DNA of 64,000 nt from positions 1,548,919-1,612,918 of the forward strand of contig NZ_KI866530.1 of NCBI RefSeq assembly GCF_000511175.1, given 5' to 3'. Below are positions 63,527-64,000 of the stretch, piece after piece (position 1 is the first letter of the stretch; the number at the start of each line of letters is the position of its first letter). Both the position numbers and the translations under genes were made by a program. The notes under the pieces are model-generated. The model was given only the letters and a program-made list of their open reading frames with translations, had not been told where the DNA came from and made no database searches. This DNA comes from Sediminibacterium salmoneum NBRC 103935 (GTDB lineage Bacteria; Bacteroidota; Bacteroidia; Chitinophagales; Chitinophagaceae).

Positions 63527-63567
63527 ACTGATCTAAACATGGAATTACCATTAAGTCAATAGAATAT

Positions 63568-63840
63568 TTAATCGTAATGAAATCTACATTGAAGGATAAT
63601 ACATTTTTGATCCACTCCTTTTTTCCCCTCCACTTTGTACACTAGTCTATGTTCTCCAGTAATTCTTCTAGACCAAAAACCTTTTAGATCGTATCTAAGT
63701 GGTTCTGGTTTTCCCGTTCCTTTAAATGGAGTTTTTCTTATCTCTTTTAATAAGTCTTTTATTTTTAGAACGACATCTTCATCTGTTTCAATCCAAAATT
63801 GAAAATCGTCCCACCCATTTTCTGTGAATTCAAAATGCAT
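63568..63840 (-). CDS. yoeB: YoeB-family toxin (RelE superfamily mRNA interferase)
   Basis: 90 residues, the usual YoeB length. Conserved features: IKDLLKEIRKTPFKGTGKPE, the WSRRITGEHRLVYKV block and terminal CRFHYD, matching the active-site Glu, Arg and His of YoeB. It cleaves mRNA on the ribosome when the antitoxin is degraded. Its ATG is 3 bp after the antitoxin stop. Confidence 0.92.
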   Translation of the reverse strand: MHFEFTENGWDDFQFWIETDEDVVLKIKDLLKEIRKTPFKGTGKPEPLRYDLKGFWSRRITGEHRLVYKVEGKKGVDQKCIILQCRFHYD

Positions 63841-63843
63841 GGT

Positions 63844-64000
63844 TATAATTCAAATTTTTTGGTAACCCCTTTTTCCAATTGATCTATAGATTCACGAAGT
63901 CTGTTTCTATTAGCAGCAGTAGACAACAGGTGTCCTGTTTCTGAAAGCGAATTGTATTCTTTCAAAGAAAGGATAACAACCGCCTCTTCTTCCGCAGTTC
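63844..64000 (-). CDS. yefM: YefM-family antitoxin (C-terminal part, runs off the window)
   Basis: Reading the minus strand from the right edge gives 51 codons to a TAA at 63844: [18 protein letters not shown], then [20 protein letters not shown]. This is the YefM/Phd pattern. It immediately precedes the YoeB gene, the normal antitoxin-toxin order. The N-terminal DNA-binding part lies outside the window. Confidence 0.9.

Larger units (their letters stand above)
63210..63567. other. 358-bp region of unclear content upstream of the peptide genes
   Basis: The part near 63215-63385 is GC-richer than its surroundings and open in more than one frame: a minus-strand frame without an ATG ends in TAA 3 bp before the peptide B start, and a plus-strand frame ends at 63429. 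It may be a gene remnant or a dispersed repeat. It also holds a 14-bp perfect palindrome at 63297-63310, a 9-bp inverted repeat at 63434-63460 and a palindromic ACCGTGA-tt-TCACGGT at 63511-63526. No clear promoter for the peptide genes was found. Confidence 0.5.

Noticed and set aside
1..64000. CRISPR arrays, tRNA or rRNA genes, intact insertion sequences
   Set aside because: No repeat-spacer pattern, no cloverleaf/TpsiC-like consensus and no transposase with conserved motifs was noticed on either strand; short RNAs could still be missed by eye.

Overview
The window looks like a chromosomal segment from a member of the Bacteroidota, most likely the Chitinophagia/Chitinophagaceae (lineage is an inference). 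The support is: a SprA (type IX secretion/gliding) start next to ruvA; late futalosine-pathway menaquinone genes; DUF2911, DUF2795 and HMA-MauE proteins; an FtsZ with a very long C-terminal extension; -7 promoter elements of the form TAnnTTTG; and frequent TTG/GTG starts. Almost every base is coding. No rRNA, tRNA, CRISPR array or intact insertion sequence was recognised.

Layout. 1-9.4 kb is housekeeping: sprA (partial), ruvA, fabH, a PLP trans-sulfuration enzyme, an acetyltransferase, a GH5 lipoprotein, fabD, folE with two 6-pyruvoyl-tetrahydropterin-synthase paralogues, and mqnB/mqnD. 9.5-13.7 kb is a copper-handling operon: an AraC regulator with a metal-binding-like N-terminus, an HMA-MauE membrane protein, a DUF2911 protein, and a multicopper oxidase with a barrel-like C-terminus. 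13.8-28 kb holds photolyase, a class IV aminotransferase, nif3 and a zinc-ribbon protein, a TPR protein, recN, fabI, a SemiSWEET, ABC ATPases, a cobalamin adenosyltransferase, gatC and a fadN-type beta-oxidation enzyme. 28.1-36.2 kb is a cellulose-synthase-like exopolysaccharide locus: histidine kinase, BcsB-like protein, GT2 synthase with a GspE-N-like domain, a polytopic membrane protein, and a divergent GH5 glycanase. 36.2-38.9 kb is an ABC-2 exporter and an SDR39U1-type epimerase.

38.9-54.9 kb is a complete-looking dcw cluster on the minus strand (mraZ-rsmH-ftsL-ftsI-murE-mraY-murD-ftsW-murG-murC-ftsQ-ftsA-ftsZ). It is preceded by a 10-bp-periodic array that fits MraZ boxes and by DnaA-box-like sequences. 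55-58.4 kb has queA, an orphan histidine kinase and algH/yqgE.

58.4-63.2 kb is the most interesting accessory region, a compact bacteriocin-like locus. It has two short GG-leader peptides, a strong hairpin terminator/attenuator, a CPBP-family membrane protein, an HlyD adaptor, a C39-peptidase ABC exporter and an unknown membrane protein. It is followed by a yefM-yoeB toxin-antitoxin module running off the end.

Three conserved genes (multicopper oxidase, nif3, GT2 synthase) are each broken by a single-base frameshift in or next to a homopolymer run. This may be assembly error, real mutation, or slippage, and each junction should be checked on reads before being called a pseudogene.
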